The notes: generated by a model from the letters alone, not told the origin. A stretch of DNA of 64,000 bases from Streptomyces corallincola (GCF_019104725.1 NZ_JAHRXF010000007.1:121974-185973); one strand, 5' to 3'. Positions 16,458-25,544 are shown, counted from the stretch's first letter. A program made the numbers and translations.

Positions 16458-17033
16458 TCAGGCGGGGTACGCCCCCGGCCAGGGGCCCGGAGTCGGCACC
16501 TCCGCCTCTTCGGCCACCTGGGTGTCGAACAGCCGGAAGCCGCGCCGCAGGTAGTTGTCCTTCGCGTACACCCCGTCCTTGCTGCACGTGTGCAGCCACA
16601 CCCGCTTCGTCGGCGGCCGGTGGTCCGGCCACCGCTCGGCCAGGTCCCAGGCGCGTGCGGCGCCGTACGCCAGCAGATGCCCGCCGATGTGCCGCCCCCG
16701 GAACGCGGGCAGCAGCCCGAAGTACGCGATCTCGACCACGCCCTCGTCCTGCGGGTCCAGCTCCGCGTACCCGGCCGGGGTGCCCCGCTCGTACGCCACC
16801 CAGGTCTCCACACCGGGCCGCTCCAGATACTCCCGCCACCGCGCGTGGCTCCAGCCGAGCCGGTCCGTCCAGCGGATGTCACCGCCGACCGAGGCGTACA
16901 GGAACCGGCTGAACTCGGGGGAGGGCACCTCGGCCCGGACGACCGGCACGTCCTCGTCCGGCGCGACGGCCGGAAGGAGGTCCGTGCGCGCGGTCTGCTC
17001 CAGGGACCAGGTGGTGACAGGGAAGCTGCTCAT
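16458..17033 (-). CDS. GNAT-family N-acetyltransferase
   Basis: A 191-residue GNAT protein. Motif A, which binds acetyl-CoA, is GLLPAFRGRHIGGHLLAYGA (the RGxGxG-type loop is RGRHIGG). It is preceded by WVAYERGTPAGYAELDPQDEGVVEIAYF, the central beta strands. The C-terminal YAKDNYLRRGFRLFDTQVAEE contains the conserved Asn-Tyr-xx-Arg-Gly-Phe. Substrate unknown. The start ATG at 17033 fits the domain. It lies upstream of, and on the same strand as, the sulfur operon but is separated from it by the operon's own promoter region. Confidence 0.87.
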   Translation of the reverse strand: MSSFPVTTWSLEQTARTDLLPAVAPDEDVPVVRAEVPSPEFSRFLYASVGGDIRWTDRLGWSHARWREYLERPGVETWVAYERGTPAGYAELDPQDEGVVEIAYFGLLPAFRGRHIGGHLLAYGAARAWDLAERWPDHRPPTKRVWLHTCSKDGVYAKDNYLRRGFRLFDTQVAEEAEVPTPGPWPGAYPA

Positions 17034-17187
17034 GCGGGCCAGCGAACCATCAGGGCGGGGTCGGTGTCGATGCGCCCCCGGCGACCGGACGGGCAGCCGC
17101 GTGCACCGGACCGGTGCGCCAAGCGCCCGCCGCCCTGCCGCGAGGGCTCCCCTCGGACCACCCGGCCCACCGGTTCGCCCGCCCGGT

Positions 17188-18504
17188 TCAGCCCACCGAC
17201 CCGTCCAGCGAGGCCAGCGGCACCGCGAACAGCATCCGGTCCGACAGCGACCACACCTCACCGGTCTGCTGCCAGTACGACAACGAGCCCGGCGACGCGG
17301 CCCAGCAGTGCCGGGAGCCGTCCGCGCCGCAGTGCGCGCCCTGCGCGCCCCGCGTGTCCTGCCGCCAGAGCCCGCCGTGCCCGTCCCCGTCGTGGGACGC
17401 CCGTCCCACGTACAGCGACGGCTCGGCCGCGCCGGGCCGCCGGTACGACAGCACGCCCCGGATGCCGCTGGCCCGCGTCCGGAACGCCGCCACGGCGTCC
17501 ACCCGGCCGTCCGCACCCGCCGCGAGCGGGCCGCCGCGCGCGGCGGGTGCGCCGAACGCGTACCGCCACAGCCGGGCCCGCCGCTCACTGCCCGGCGCGG
17601 TCCACTCGGCCACCGTCAGCGAGCCGGGGTACGTCCCCCGGTCCAGGGACAGGGTGCCCGGGCAGGGCGGCCCCGAGGCACCGCACGGGCCGCCGGTGAA
17701 GCGGTACGAGCCGACGGCGGGCATCACGTACCCGGAACCGCCCGCCGACCAGCCGCCCGGCACCCGGCCGACCACCGGGGAGTCCACCGTGGCCCGTTGG
17801 ATGCGGTCCAGGTCGTACACGTACAGCGCGTCGGCACCGCCCGCGCGGGCGGTGACCAGCAGGGAGTTCCGGTGCCACACCATGCCGGAGACGGAGGAGA
17901 CCAGGCCCCGGTAGTCGCGCCCGCCGTCCACCGGGACGACCAGCGAGACCCAGCGGTAGCGCGGGCGGCTCGCCCGGTCGGCGTCCACGACGGCGACACG
18001 GGCCAGACCCCGCCCGGCCGCCGGACCGAAGGCGCGGGACCACCCGGCCAGGATCACCCGGTGCGTGCCCCACCTGCCGTCGGTGCCGGCGTCCCCGGAG
18101 GTGGTCACCGACCCCGCCCGCCAGCCGGACCCGGTGTCGGCGGGGTCCCAGCAGTAGGCGCGGGTCGCGGCGGGGGAGACGGGCAGCGAGTCCCGGTCGT
18201 CGTCGGAGCAGGCGGCGCCCCGGCGCAGGGTGCGGTCGGCGTCCCGGAGCACGGCGCCCACGCCCACCGTGCCGCCCATCGCACCGGACAGCCGGTCGAG
18301 CGTGGCGGCGGACACCGTGTGTTCACGCAGGGTGAGGGAGGTGGTGGCGGACGACCGCTCCAGCTTGCCGGGGTCGTCGGTCACCGTGGCCTGGGAGGCG
18401 CTGATGAGCGTGGCGGTGGCGGTCAGTGCCAGCGCCGTCCCGGCGAGGACCGCGCGCAGGGCGGCGCCCCGTCTGCGTCTGCGGTGTCTGCCGCGGTGCG
18501 TCAT
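17188..18504 (-). CDS. Secreted protein of unknown function (beta-propeller-like)
   Basis: A 438-residue protein with a strong Arg/His-rich n-region (MTHRGRHRRRRRGAALR), a hydrophobic stretch (AVLAGTALALTATATLI), and a probable signal-peptidase site near SAS-QATV, so it is exported or membrane-anchored. The mature part contains repeated Trp-rich blocks (RVILAGWSRAF, GSLTVAEWTAPG, ARLWRYAFG, GSLSYWQQTGEVWSLSDRML) in the manner of a six- or seven-bladed propeller, and several Cys that may form disulfides. The ATG follows GGAGGAG directly. I do not recognise an enzyme family. Confidence 0.75.
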   Translation of the reverse strand: MTHRGRHRRRRRGAALRAVLAGTALALTATATLISASQATVTDDPGKLERSSATTSLTLREHTVSAATLDRLSGAMGGTVGVGAVLRDADRTLRRGAACSDDDRDSLPVSPAATRAYCWDPADTGSGWRAGSVTTSGDAGTDGRWGTHRVILAGWSRAFGPAAGRGLARVAVVDADRASRPRYRWVSLVVPVDGGRDYRGLVSSVSGMVWHRNSLLVTARAGGADALYVYDLDRIQRATVDSPVVGRVPGGWSAGGSGYVMPAVGSYRFTGGPCGASGPPCPGTLSLDRGTYPGSLTVAEWTAPGSERRARLWRYAFGAPAARGGPLAAGADGRVDAVAAFRTRASGIRGVLSYRRPGAAEPSLYVGRASHDGDGHGGLWRQDTRGAQGAHCGADGSRHCWAASPGSLSYWQQTGEVWSLSDRMLFAVPLASLDGSVG

Positions 18505-18628
18505 GTCTCCTCCCGAGCGGACCAACTGCGCCCGAAGGTCGTCGCGTTGACCCAGGGCACGGCGGGACCGACCTCACGGATGCTACGGCAGCGCACGGCC
18601 CGTGCGGGCCAGGAACCGCGAACTCGCC

Positions 18629-19933
18629 TCACGCGTCCGCGCGTCGCACCCCGCCCGCGAGCATCGCCCGGCGCACCGCCACCCCGGGCGCCAGTGAACG
18701 GGGCAGCAGGTCAACGGGGTTCGCGGGCAGCACGACCTCCACCTCGGCGCCATCGGAGAAACGATACGGCCGGTGCTGCAGAACTCCCCCCAGATACCGC
18801 CTGATCCGCGACAGCTCCGCCCGCACGGTCACCGTGCGTGACGCGTCCCCGAACAGATCGTCGGCCAGCCCGGCCGCGCCCCGCCCGTCCCGGTGCTCGG
18901 CCAGCAGATACAGCAACTCCGCGTGCCGCGGGCTCAGTTCCCGGGTCCAGGTGCCCGTCTCGCTGACCACGGTGAGCGTCGTGCGCCCCGGTCGGCTCAG
19001 ATCCAGCAGCACCCGCGTCACCACCGTACGGCCCGGCTGCTCCGCCACCCGCAGCAGCCAGCCCCCGGCCAGCGGCTCCAGCAGGCACACCCCGAGCCCC
19101 GGCAGCCAACGGCGCCCTGGCGCGGCCGACTTGGGCAGCGCGACCCGCCGTATGTACGGCATCCCGGTCACCGCCGCCGACCAGCCGTCCCGGTCCACCA
19201 CCAGCGCCTGCCCGGACAGCCGGGTCAGCACCGGCACCCCCACCGTGCGCAGCCGGTCCAGCTCCGTCAGATGCATCTCCCGCAGCCGTGCCTCGGCCAG
19301 CCGCGCCACCGACTCCACCCAGGCCAGCGTGGCCGGGTGCATCGTCTCCAGCGGACCGCTCACGTCCACCACGCCGATGGGCCGCCCGTTGCGCGGATCG
19401 GTCACCGGCGCGCCCGCGCACGTCCACGAGGCGTGCGTCCGTACGAAGTGCTCGGAGGCGAAGACCTGTACCGGGCGCCCCACCACGGCCGGTGTGCCCA
19501 CCCCGTTGGTGCCGACGGTGCCCTCGCTCCAGTCGGCGCCGGTCTCCAGGCCCAGCGCGTCGGCCCGGCGCAGCACCGGCGCGGCGCCCTCCCGCCACAG
19601 CACCCGGCCGTCGGCCTCCGCGACCAGCATGATGTGCTGCGCGCCGTCCGCCACCGTCAGCAGACCCCGGCGCAGTTCCTCCAGCACCGGCCGCAGCGGG
19701 GACGCCTCGCGCCGGTTGCCCAGGTCGTGCGCCGACAGCGGCTCGGGGCTCAGCCCCCGGTCGGGATCGACCCCGCCGCGCAGCACCCGTCCCCACGACT
19801 GCTCGATCACCGGGCGGGGCGGCAGCGGAGCGCGCCGCCCCGCGAGGGTCGCCTCGCGCACCTCGGTCAGCACCCGTGCCGCGCGTGCCGTGTCCACGGC
19901 CGTGAGCCGTGCCACGTCCACCGGCGCATTCAC
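18629..19933 (-). CDS. GAF-domain transcriptional regulator (AcoR-like N-terminus)
   Basis: A 434-residue regulator. Residues about 35-70 (PRPVIEQSWGRVLRGGVDPDRG) match the start of AcoR-type regulators. A GAF-like sensor follows (LVAEADGRVLWREG; GTVGTNGVGTPAVVGRPVQVFASEHF; GAPVTDPRNGRPIGVVDVSG). There is no sigma-54 AAA domain; instead the C-terminus has a winged-helix-like segment (ELSPRHAELLYLLAEHR, VTVRAELSRIRRYLGG). Related Streptomyces proteins are found near aldehyde or alcohol dehydrogenases, but none is here. The start is one of two adjacent GTG codons (19936 or 19933) six to nine bases after GGAGG. The strand-opposed neighbour is the YihY gene. Confidence 0.82.
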   Translation of the reverse strand: MNAPVDVARLTAVDTARAARVLTEVREATLAGRRAPLPPRPVIEQSWGRVLRGGVDPDRGLSPEPLSAHDLGNRREASPLRPVLEELRRGLLTVADGAQHIMLVAEADGRVLWREGAAPVLRRADALGLETGADWSEGTVGTNGVGTPAVVGRPVQVFASEHFVRTHASWTCAGAPVTDPRNGRPIGVVDVSGPLETMHPATLAWVESVARLAEARLREMHLTELDRLRTVGVPVLTRLSGQALVVDRDGWSAAVTGMPYIRRVALPKSAAPGRRWLPGLGVCLLEPLAGGWLLRVAEQPGRTVVTRVLLDLSRPGRTTLTVVSETGTWTRELSPRHAELLYLLAEHRDGRGAAGLADDLFGDASRTVTVRAELSRIRRYLGGVLQHRPYRFSDGAEVEVVLPANPVDLLPRSLAPGVAVRRAMLAGGVRRADA

Positions 19934-20630
19934 CACAGAGGTCCTCCGGAACGGGGAAACCGACAGACACCTGGACCGAGTCGGCCGCAGGGGGATTCCG
20001 GGCCGGACTCCTGCGCCCATTTTGCCGTTCCCCCCGGCCCCTCGGAAGCGCACAGTCCACGCACAGTGACCGGCAAGTTGCAACCCCCTGCAACCCTGGT
20101 GAACTCCCTGGTGCTGGCTGAGACTTTCTCCGTGGCCGCCCCGAGGCGGCCCGTCACGGCCCCCCGAGGGCCCGTGAGGCGGGGGTGGTGCCGTGTCGGC
20201 GCAGCACCACCCCCCCGAAAGCCCGCCCGGCGCAAGGGAGTTGGTCTCCCCGGCCGGGTTCGCGCCCGCTCCGATCTCCACGCGGCTCTCCACGCGGGCC
20301 CGCTCCACCCCGGCGCGGGGCCCCAGCACCGGCCGGACCGCCGCGACCAGACCCGAGGGCGTGCGCGCCCCGGCACCCTCCGCACCCACCCGGTGCGCCC
20401 GAGTCACCGCGAACTCCGCCCCGGCGGTCGCGCCCGACCGACTGCCCGGTGTCTCCTTCGGCAACTCGTGTCCGGCCCGCGGTGGCGGCCGGTTCGCCAC
20501 GGTGTGGGGGGAGTTGCCGCCCCACGGCGAAGCCGCCCGCGACCGCCCCCGCGACCGCCCCCGGTACCGGCCGCGCGGCCCGGTGCCCCGCGAGGTGAGG
20601 GGCGCCCGCCGGGGCGGATACCGTTGGGTC
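19934..20630. other. 697-bp divergent spacer between the GAF regulator and YihY genes
   Basis: No gene is supported. Frames extend through it on both strands (including in-frame upstream extensions of both neighbours), but their Pro/Arg/Gly-rich products lack recognisable domains. The part next to the regulator contains direct repeats (listed separately). Its length is unusual for this gene-dense stretch, so an unrecognised small RNA or regulatory region is possible. Confidence 0.5.
20051..20098. promoter_or_regulatory. Two pairs of direct repeats upstream of the GAF regulator
   Basis: CACAGT occurs twice 12 bases apart (20051-20068), and TGCAACCC occurs twice 11 bases apart (20079-20097), the first as part of the palindrome GTTGCAAC. 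They lie 115-165 bp before the regulator start on its upstream side. Such paired sites suggest binding by the regulator itself or another dimer. Confidence 0.4.
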
Positions 20631-21788
20631 GTGCAGCCAGGAAGCGAATCCCCCGAACGGCCCACCGGCCGCCTCCACCGGGCCAGGGCCCTCTACCGGA
20701 ACGTGTCCAAGCGCAGGACCGCCTGGCTGCTGCTGAAGGACACCGTCAACTCCTGCATGGAGTACCGAATCCTCGGCCTCGCCGCCGAGGCCGCGTTCTT
20801 CACCCTGCTGTCCGTCCCGCCCCTGCTGCTCAGCCTGATCGGCCTGCTCGCCTACGTGGACGCCTGGACCGGCGCCGACAGCATCCAGAGCCTCCAGACC
20901 AACATCCTCGACGCCTCCCGCACCGTCCTGTCCGACCGGGGCGTGGCGGAGATCGCCCGGCCCATCCTGGACGACGTGCTGCGCGGCGGGCGGCCGGACG
21001 TGATCTCCATCGGGTTCCTGTTCGCCCTGTGGTCCGGTTCCCGTGCGGTGAACGTCTTCATCGACACCATCACCGTGATGTACGGCCTCGACGGCGTCCG
21101 GGGCATCGTCAAGACCCGGCTGATGGCGTTCCTGCTGTTCGTCGTGGGGCTGCTGATCGGCTCGGTGGCGCTGCCCCTGATGGTCGCCGGGCCGGACGCG
21201 GTGGTCCGGGTGGTGCCCTGGTCGGAGACGGTCGTGCAGGTCCTGTACTGGCCGGTCGTCATCCTGCTGTCCATCGTCTTCCTGACCACGCTGTACCACG
21301 TGTCGGTGCCCGTCCGCTCGCCGTGGATCGAGGACGTGCCCGGCGCGCTGGTAGCCCTCGCCATGTGGGTGCTGGGCAGCTTCCTGCTGCGCATCTACCT
21401 CACCCACACCATCGAGGGCGCCACCATCTACGGCTCGCTGGCCGCCGCCGTGGCCGTGCTGCTGTGGATCGGCGTGTCCGCGTTCGCCGTGCTGGTCGGC
21501 GCCGCCGTCAACGCGGCCATCGACCGGGTCTGGCCCGCCGCCGCCACGGCCGCCGCCCGCGAGGCCAACGACCGCGTCCGCGAGGTGCAGGTCGCGGAGT
21601 ACGTCGCCCGGGCCGCCGCCCAGCGCGACACCGACCCCGACCCCGACGACCCCGACATGCCCTCCGAGTTCCCCGAGCGCTGGTCCCGCTTCCTCCCCCC
21701 GGAGGACGTCACCGCCCGGCTGCGCACCCACGCCCGCGGCGCGCAGAGCGCCCGGAACGGGGAGAAGGGGCGCGGTCAGGACGCGTAG
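20631..21788 (+). CDS. YihY/virulence factor BrkB-family membrane protein
   Basis: A 385-residue inner-membrane protein of the YihY/BrkB family. The family-typical start of the membrane domain is YRILGLAAEAAFFTLLSVPPLLLSLIGLLAY. It is followed by segments at VISIGFLFALWSGSRAVN, TRLMAFLLFVVGLLIGSVALPL, VLYWPVVILLSIVFLTTLYHV, GALVALAMWVLGSFLLRIYL and YGSLAAAVAVLLWIGVSAFAVLVGAAVNAAI, six in all. The C-terminus is a charged cytoplasmic tail. Function in the family is unsettled. The GTG at 20631 is chosen because it precedes the family region closely; the open frame extends upstream but is not conserved-looking. Confidence 0.88.
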   Translation: MQPGSESPERPTGRLHRARALYRNVSKRRTAWLLLKDTVNSCMEYRILGLAAEAAFFTLLSVPPLLLSLIGLLAYVDAWTGADSIQSLQTNILDASRTVLSDRGVAEIARPILDDVLRGGRPDVISIGFLFALWSGSRAVNVFIDTITVMYGLDGVRGIVKTRLMAFLLFVVGLLIGSVALPLMVAGPDAVVRVVPWSETVVQVLYWPVVILLSIVFLTTLYHVSVPVRSPWIEDVPGALVALAMWVLGSFLLRIYLTHTIEGATIYGSLAAAVAVLLWIGVSAFAVLVGAAVNAAIDRVWPAAATAAAREANDRVREVQVAEYVARAAAQRDTDPDPDDPDMPSEFPERWSRFLPPEDVTARLRTHARGAQSARNGEKGRGQDA

Positions 21789-21837
21789 CGCCGGGTCCGG
21801 GTGACGTGGCCCCGCTCCGGGCCCGAGACTCGCGGGC

Positions 21838-22512
21838 ATGACAACCCCACCGGCACGGCTCCTGCTCTGCACCCGCACCACCGACTACCGCCACGACTCC
21901 ATCCCGGACGCGGTCGCCGCACTCCGTGACTCCGGCGCGTTCACGGTCGAACACACCGAGGACCCCGCCGACCTCGAACGCCCCCTCGACGCGTTCGACA
22001 CCGTCGTCTTCCTCTCCACCAGCGGCGACATCCTGACCCCCGCCGGACGCCGCCGCCTCACCGAGCACCTCGGCGCGGGCGGCGGGTTCGCGGGCGTGCA
22101 CGCCGCCGCCTGCACCGAGTACGGCTGGCCGTTCTACGGCGAACTCCTCGGCGCCCGCTTCGACCGGCACCCCGCCCACCAGCCCGGCAGGGTCCTGGTG
22201 ACGGACCCCGACCACCCCGCCACCCGGCATCTGCCGTCGGTGTGGGACTTCACCGACGAGTGGTACGACTTCCGCTCCGACCCGCGCGAGCACGGCGCCC
22301 GGGTGCTGCTGCGCGCCGACGAGTCGTCGTACGAGGGCGGCCGGACCGGCACCGATCACCCGCTCGCCTGGTGCCGTACGCAGGGGGAGGCCCGCGTCTT
22401 CTACACCGCGCTCGGCCACGCGGCCGACGCCTACCGCGACCCGGCGTTCCTCGCCCACCTCACCGGCGGCATCGCCTGGACCGCGCGGCGGCCGGACGTC
22501 CGGGCCGCGTGA
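21838..22512 (+). CDS. ThuA domain-containing protein
   Basis: A 224-residue protein of the ThuA family, a class I glutamine-amidotransferase-like fold implicated in trehalose or sugar metabolism in rhizobia. Hallmarks are LLLCTRTTDYRHDSIPDAVAAL at the N-terminus, FDTVVFLSTSGDIL, GGGFAGVHAAACTEY, DEWYDFR, and the C-terminal HPLAWCRTQGEARVFYTALGH. It is complete and without a signal peptide. Exact role in Streptomyces unknown. Confidence 0.88.
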   Translation: MTTPPARLLLCTRTTDYRHDSIPDAVAALRDSGAFTVEHTEDPADLERPLDAFDTVVFLSTSGDILTPAGRRRLTEHLGAGGGFAGVHAAACTEYGWPFYGELLGARFDRHPAHQPGRVLVTDPDHPATRHLPSVWDFTDEWYDFRSDPREHGARVLLRADESSYEGGRTGTDHPLAWCRTQGEARVFYTALGHAADAYRDPAFLAHLTGGIAWTARRPDVRAA

Positions 22513-22676
22513 CGTTTCTGCGGTGAACCCGCTCGGCCGACGGGGTGACCGGACCCCCACGGGGCGAAAGGTCACGCGCGGATCAGGAGATGCTGATGAA
22601 TTGGTAAAGGGCGTCGAGACGCGGCGGCCGGCACCCCGCCCCCGCCGCGTCACCCACCCAGAGAAGGAGCCGGACC

Positions 22677-23540
22677 TTGAACCACGGAACAAAGCTGCGC
22701 GAGCGCATCGCCGGGCCCGGAACCACCCCGCTGATCGGTGTGTACGACATGTACTCCGCCTCGATCGCGGCCAAGCACTACGACGGCATGTTCGTCTCCG
22801 GCTTCGGCTTCGCGGCCTCGTACTACGGGTTGCCGGACATCGGGTTCATCGCCTGGCCCGACATGATCGCCTTCGTCCAGCGGCTGCGCGGCGCCTTCCC
22901 GCACCACCACCTGCTGGTGGACATCGACGACGGCTACGTGGACCCCGAGGTCGCCTGCCACGTGGTGGAGGCCCTGGAGCGGATCGGCGCCTCCGGGGTG
23001 ATCCTGGAGGACCAGAAGCGCCCGCGCCGCTGCGGCCACGCCGACGGCAAGCAGGTGCTGCCGCTGGAGGAGTACCTGGAGAAGCTGGAACAGGTCCTCG
23101 CCACCCGCCGGGACCTCCTGGTCGTCGCCCGCACCGACGCCACGGACGAGCACGACATCCTGCACCGGGCCGAGCGGCTCGCCGCCACCGACGCCGACGT
23201 GGTCCTGGTGGACGGGGTGCGCAGCGTCGAGTGGATCAAGCGCATCCGCGAGGTCGTCGGCGGCAAGCCGCTGCTGTTCAACCAGATCGCGGGCGGCAAG
23301 TCCCCCCGCCTCTCCCTCGGCGAGCTCTCCGACCTCGGCGTGGACGTCGCCATCTACAGCACCCCCTGTCTCTTCGCCGCCCACGAGGCCATGAACTCCG
23401 CGCTGGCCGACCTGAAGTCCGCCGACGGCCGCCTCCCGCAGTTCGACCCGGCCGCCGGGGTCGGCGTGCACGCCTCCACCACCCTGCTGGAGCGCAACAT
23501 CGCCCGCGAACGCCTCCTGCCGGAGGGCGCGGGCGTCTGA
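22677..23540 (+). CDS. Isocitrate lyase/PEP mutase-family protein, lyase type
   Basis: A 287-residue TIM-barrel enzyme of the isocitrate lyase/PEP mutase superfamily. Metal-binding acidic residues are in LLVDIDDGYVDPE and GVILEDQKRP. The loop RRCGHADGK carries the Cys-Gly-His motif of C-C lyases (isocitrate, methylisocitrate, oxaloacetate hydrolase types). PEP mutases have a Lys-rich, Asn-Ser loop instead, so phosphonate synthesis is unlikely. The start is TTG at 22677, preceded by AGAAGGAG at about eight bases; no ATG/GTG in frame lies close. The natural substrate is unknown. It stands alone apart from a terminator-like hairpin after it. Confidence 0.85.
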   Translation: MNHGTKLRERIAGPGTTPLIGVYDMYSASIAAKHYDGMFVSGFGFAASYYGLPDIGFIAWPDMIAFVQRLRGAFPHHHLLVDIDDGYVDPEVACHVVEALERIGASGVILEDQKRPRRCGHADGKQVLPLEEYLEKLEQVLATRRDLLVVARTDATDEHDILHRAERLAATDADVVLVDGVRSVEWIKRIREVVGGKPLLFNQIAGGKSPRLSLGELSDLGVDVAIYSTPCLFAAHEAMNSALADLKSADGRLPQFDPAAGVGVHASTTLLERNIARERLLPEGAGV

Positions 23541-23543
23541 CAC

Positions 23544-23577
23544 GGCTCTCCCCCGGGGGAGCGGAGCGGGGGAGGCC
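23544..23577 (+). terminator. GC-rich hairpin after the isocitrate lyase-like gene
   Basis: CTCCCCCGGGGGAG (23548-23561) is a perfect 14-bp palindrome. A longer alternative pairs GGCTCTCCCCC with GGGGGAGGCC across a 13-base loop. It begins three bases after the stop codon. There is no T-run, as is common for Streptomyces terminators. The rest of the 417-bp spacer to 23957 holds a second inverted repeat and the carboxylesterase promoter region, and no gene that I can support. Confidence 0.65.
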
Positions 23578-23762
23578 GGGGCCAACTCGGCTTCCCCACC
23601 CGGTCGTTCGGGCGGACGCCCGGGCCCCCTTGCGCGGGGTCGCCGTGGCCACCTCGCCCGCCGCGGCCCGGCCGTGGGCCCCAGCTCGTGACGACGGCCA
23701 CCGCGCCGGGCACCGTCGTCGGCCACCGGTGTGGGGCGTGCTGTGGCGCGGTGGCGGCGGGC

Positions 23763-23782
23763 GTCACGGACGGGTCCGTGAC
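23763..23782. promoter_or_regulatory. 20-bp perfect inverted repeat upstream of the carboxylesterase gene
   Basis: GTCACGGAC-GG-GTCCGTGAC is a 9-bp perfect dyad with a two-base centre, 175 bp before the carboxylesterase start. Length and spacing resemble operators of TetR- or GntR-type repressors. It could alternatively be a transcript hairpin. Confidence 0.55.
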
Positions 23783-23957
23783 CTTGGTACGGTCAACCGC
23801 TCGGGCACGCCCCGCTCACCCGCCGTGCACGGTCCGTCGCGGGGGTACGCCGAACGGCGCAACGGGGTCTCTGTGCACGGGAATACATCCGGGTGATGTG
23901 CTGCTCTGAAATGAACACCGCACAACCCCGCGCAGTGTGGCGAAGGGCAGGTGGGCG

Positions 23958-25544
23958 ATGACGGAGGAACGGACGGACCCCGAGGTCACCACGGAGTACG
24001 GAGCCGTGAGCGGCAGGTGGGAACGCGGGGTCGCCGTGTTCCGGGGCATCCCCTACGCCGCTCCGCCCGTCGGACCCCGGCGCTTCAGGCCCCCCGAGCC
24101 GCCCGCACCCTGGGACGGCGTCCGGGACGCGGGCGCCTTCGGGCCGACCGCGCCGAAACCCCCGTACTCCGAGGCGTTCGCCCAGTACCTCGCGGACCCG
24201 GTGATCCCCGGCGACGACTGCCTCAACCTGAACATATGGACGACCGAGCCCGGCCCCGGCGGGCGGCTCCCGGTCCTGGTGTGGCTGCACGGCGGGGCGC
24301 TGACCCGTGGCTCCTCCGCTGTCCCCGTCTACGACGGACGCGCCTTCGCACGGGACGGCGTCGTCTGCGTCTCCCTCAACTACCGCCTCGGCGTGGAGGG
24401 TTACGGCCTCTTCCCGGACGCTCCCGCCAACCCCGGCCTGCGCGACCAGCTCGCCGCGCTGCGCTGGGTGCACGAGAACATCGCCGCGTTCGGCGGCGAC
24501 CCGGACAACGTCACCGTGTGCGGACAGTCGGCGGGCGCGATCAGCACCGGCGCGCTGATCGCCGCACCGCAGGCCCAGGGGCTGTTCCGGCGGGCGGTCC
24601 TGCAGAGCGGGGCGCCCGAGGTCACCGACCGGGACAAGGTGCGCCGGATGGTCCGCAGGATGGCCGCCCGGCTCAAGGTCCCGGCCACCGCCGAGGCGTT
24701 CGCCGCCGTGGACCGCGACCTGCTGCTCCGCACCCAGGCCGAGGTGGGCCGCCTCAGCAGCCCGGTGCTCGGCGGCCCCGCCTTCGGCATCGTCATCGAC
24801 AGCGACCTCGTACCCCGCGATCCGCTCCAGGCCCTGCTGGACGGCGAGGCGGCGCGCGGCGCCGACCTCCTCATGGGCTGGACCCGCGACGAGTACCGGC
24901 TCTGGCTGGTCCCCGGCGGTCTCGTCGAACACGTGGACCGGCTCGGCCCGGTCGCGCTGGCCGGTGCGATGGCCCGCTGCCACGTCGGCCACGAGGTCCC
25001 GCGCGGCTACCGCGCCCTGCACCCCGGCGCCGGTGCCGCCGAGACCGTCGGCCAGATGGTCACCGACCACCTGCTGCGCGTCCCACTGCACCGCCTCGCG
25101 GACTCCCGCCCCGGCAGCTCCTGGGTCTACGAGTTCGCCTGGCCGTCCAACATCCCCGGCCTCGGCGCCTGCCACGCCCTCGAACTCGGCTTCGTCTTCG
25201 ACACCCGCGATGTTCCGGAGTCCGCCCAACTCGCGGGCGAGGGAGCCCCGTTGGCGCTGTGCGACGCGATGCACGAGTCCTGGGTCCGGTTCGCCGCCAC
25301 CGGTGACCCCGGCTGGCCCGCCTGGGACCCCACCCACCCCGTCCGCCTCTTCGCCGACGGCGGCCCCACCCTCACCCACGGCCCCCACGACGACGCGGTC
25401 GCCCTCTGGTCCTCCACCGCCCCGAGGCCCCGCGCATCGACTCCGCCGACGGCGGTACGCGCACCGGGCGCTGTACGCGCCGCGACGGGACGGGCTTCCG
25501 CCGTACGGCGGTTGCGGTGGCCGGTGGGGGTGCGGCGGAAGTAG
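23958..25544 (+). CDS. Carboxylesterase/lipase family protein (type B)
   Basis: A 528-residue type-B carboxylesterase. The N-terminus has the family pattern VAVFRGIPYAAPPVGPRRFRPPEP and EDCLxLN-like DDCLNLNIW. The oxyanion hole is WLHGGALTRGS. The nucleophile elbow is VCGQSAGAIS (Ser near residue 191). The likely acid and base are in GWTRDEYRLW and GLGACHALELGFVFD. The enzyme is cytoplasmic as annotated (no signal). The last roughly 35 residues (after ALWSSTAPRP) are Arg/Pro-rich and unlike the family, suggesting that the ancestral stop was lost and read-through into spacer has become coding. Substrate unknown. Confidence 0.88.
   Translation: MTEERTDPEVTTEYGAVSGRWERGVAVFRGIPYAAPPVGPRRFRPPEPPAPWDGVRDAGAFGPTAPKPPYSEAFAQYLADPVIPGDDCLNLNIWTTEPGPGGRLPVLVWLHGGALTRGSSAVPVYDGRAFARDGVVCVSLNYRLGVEGYGLFPDAPANPGLRDQLAALRWVHENIAAFGGDPDNVTVCGQSAGAISTGALIAAPQAQGLFRRAVLQSGAPEVTDRDKVRRMVRRMAARLKVPATAEAFAAVDRDLLLRTQAEVGRLSSPVLGGPAFGIVIDSDLVPRDPLQALLDGEAARGADLLMGWTRDEYRLWLVPGGLVEHVDRLGPVALAGAMARCHVGHEVPRGYRALHPGAGAAETVGQMVTDHLLRVPLHRLADSRPGSSWVYEFAWPSNIPGLGACHALELGFVFDTRDVPESAQLAGEGAPLALCDAMHESWVRFAATGDPGWPAWDPTHPVRLFADGGPTLTHGPHDDAVALWSSTAPRPRASTPPTAVRAPGAVRAATGRASAVRRLRWPVGVRRK

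Noticed and set aside
20193..20630. N-terminal extension of the YihY protein (upstream in-frame start)
   Set aside because: Composition is spacer-like (Pro/Arg/Ala) and the family region starts shortly after GTG 20631.
22677..23540. Phosphonate biosynthesis (PEP mutase)
   Set aside because: The active-site loop is RRCGHADGK, the lyase type, not the PEP mutase loop, and no phosphonopyruvate decarboxylase gene is adjacent.
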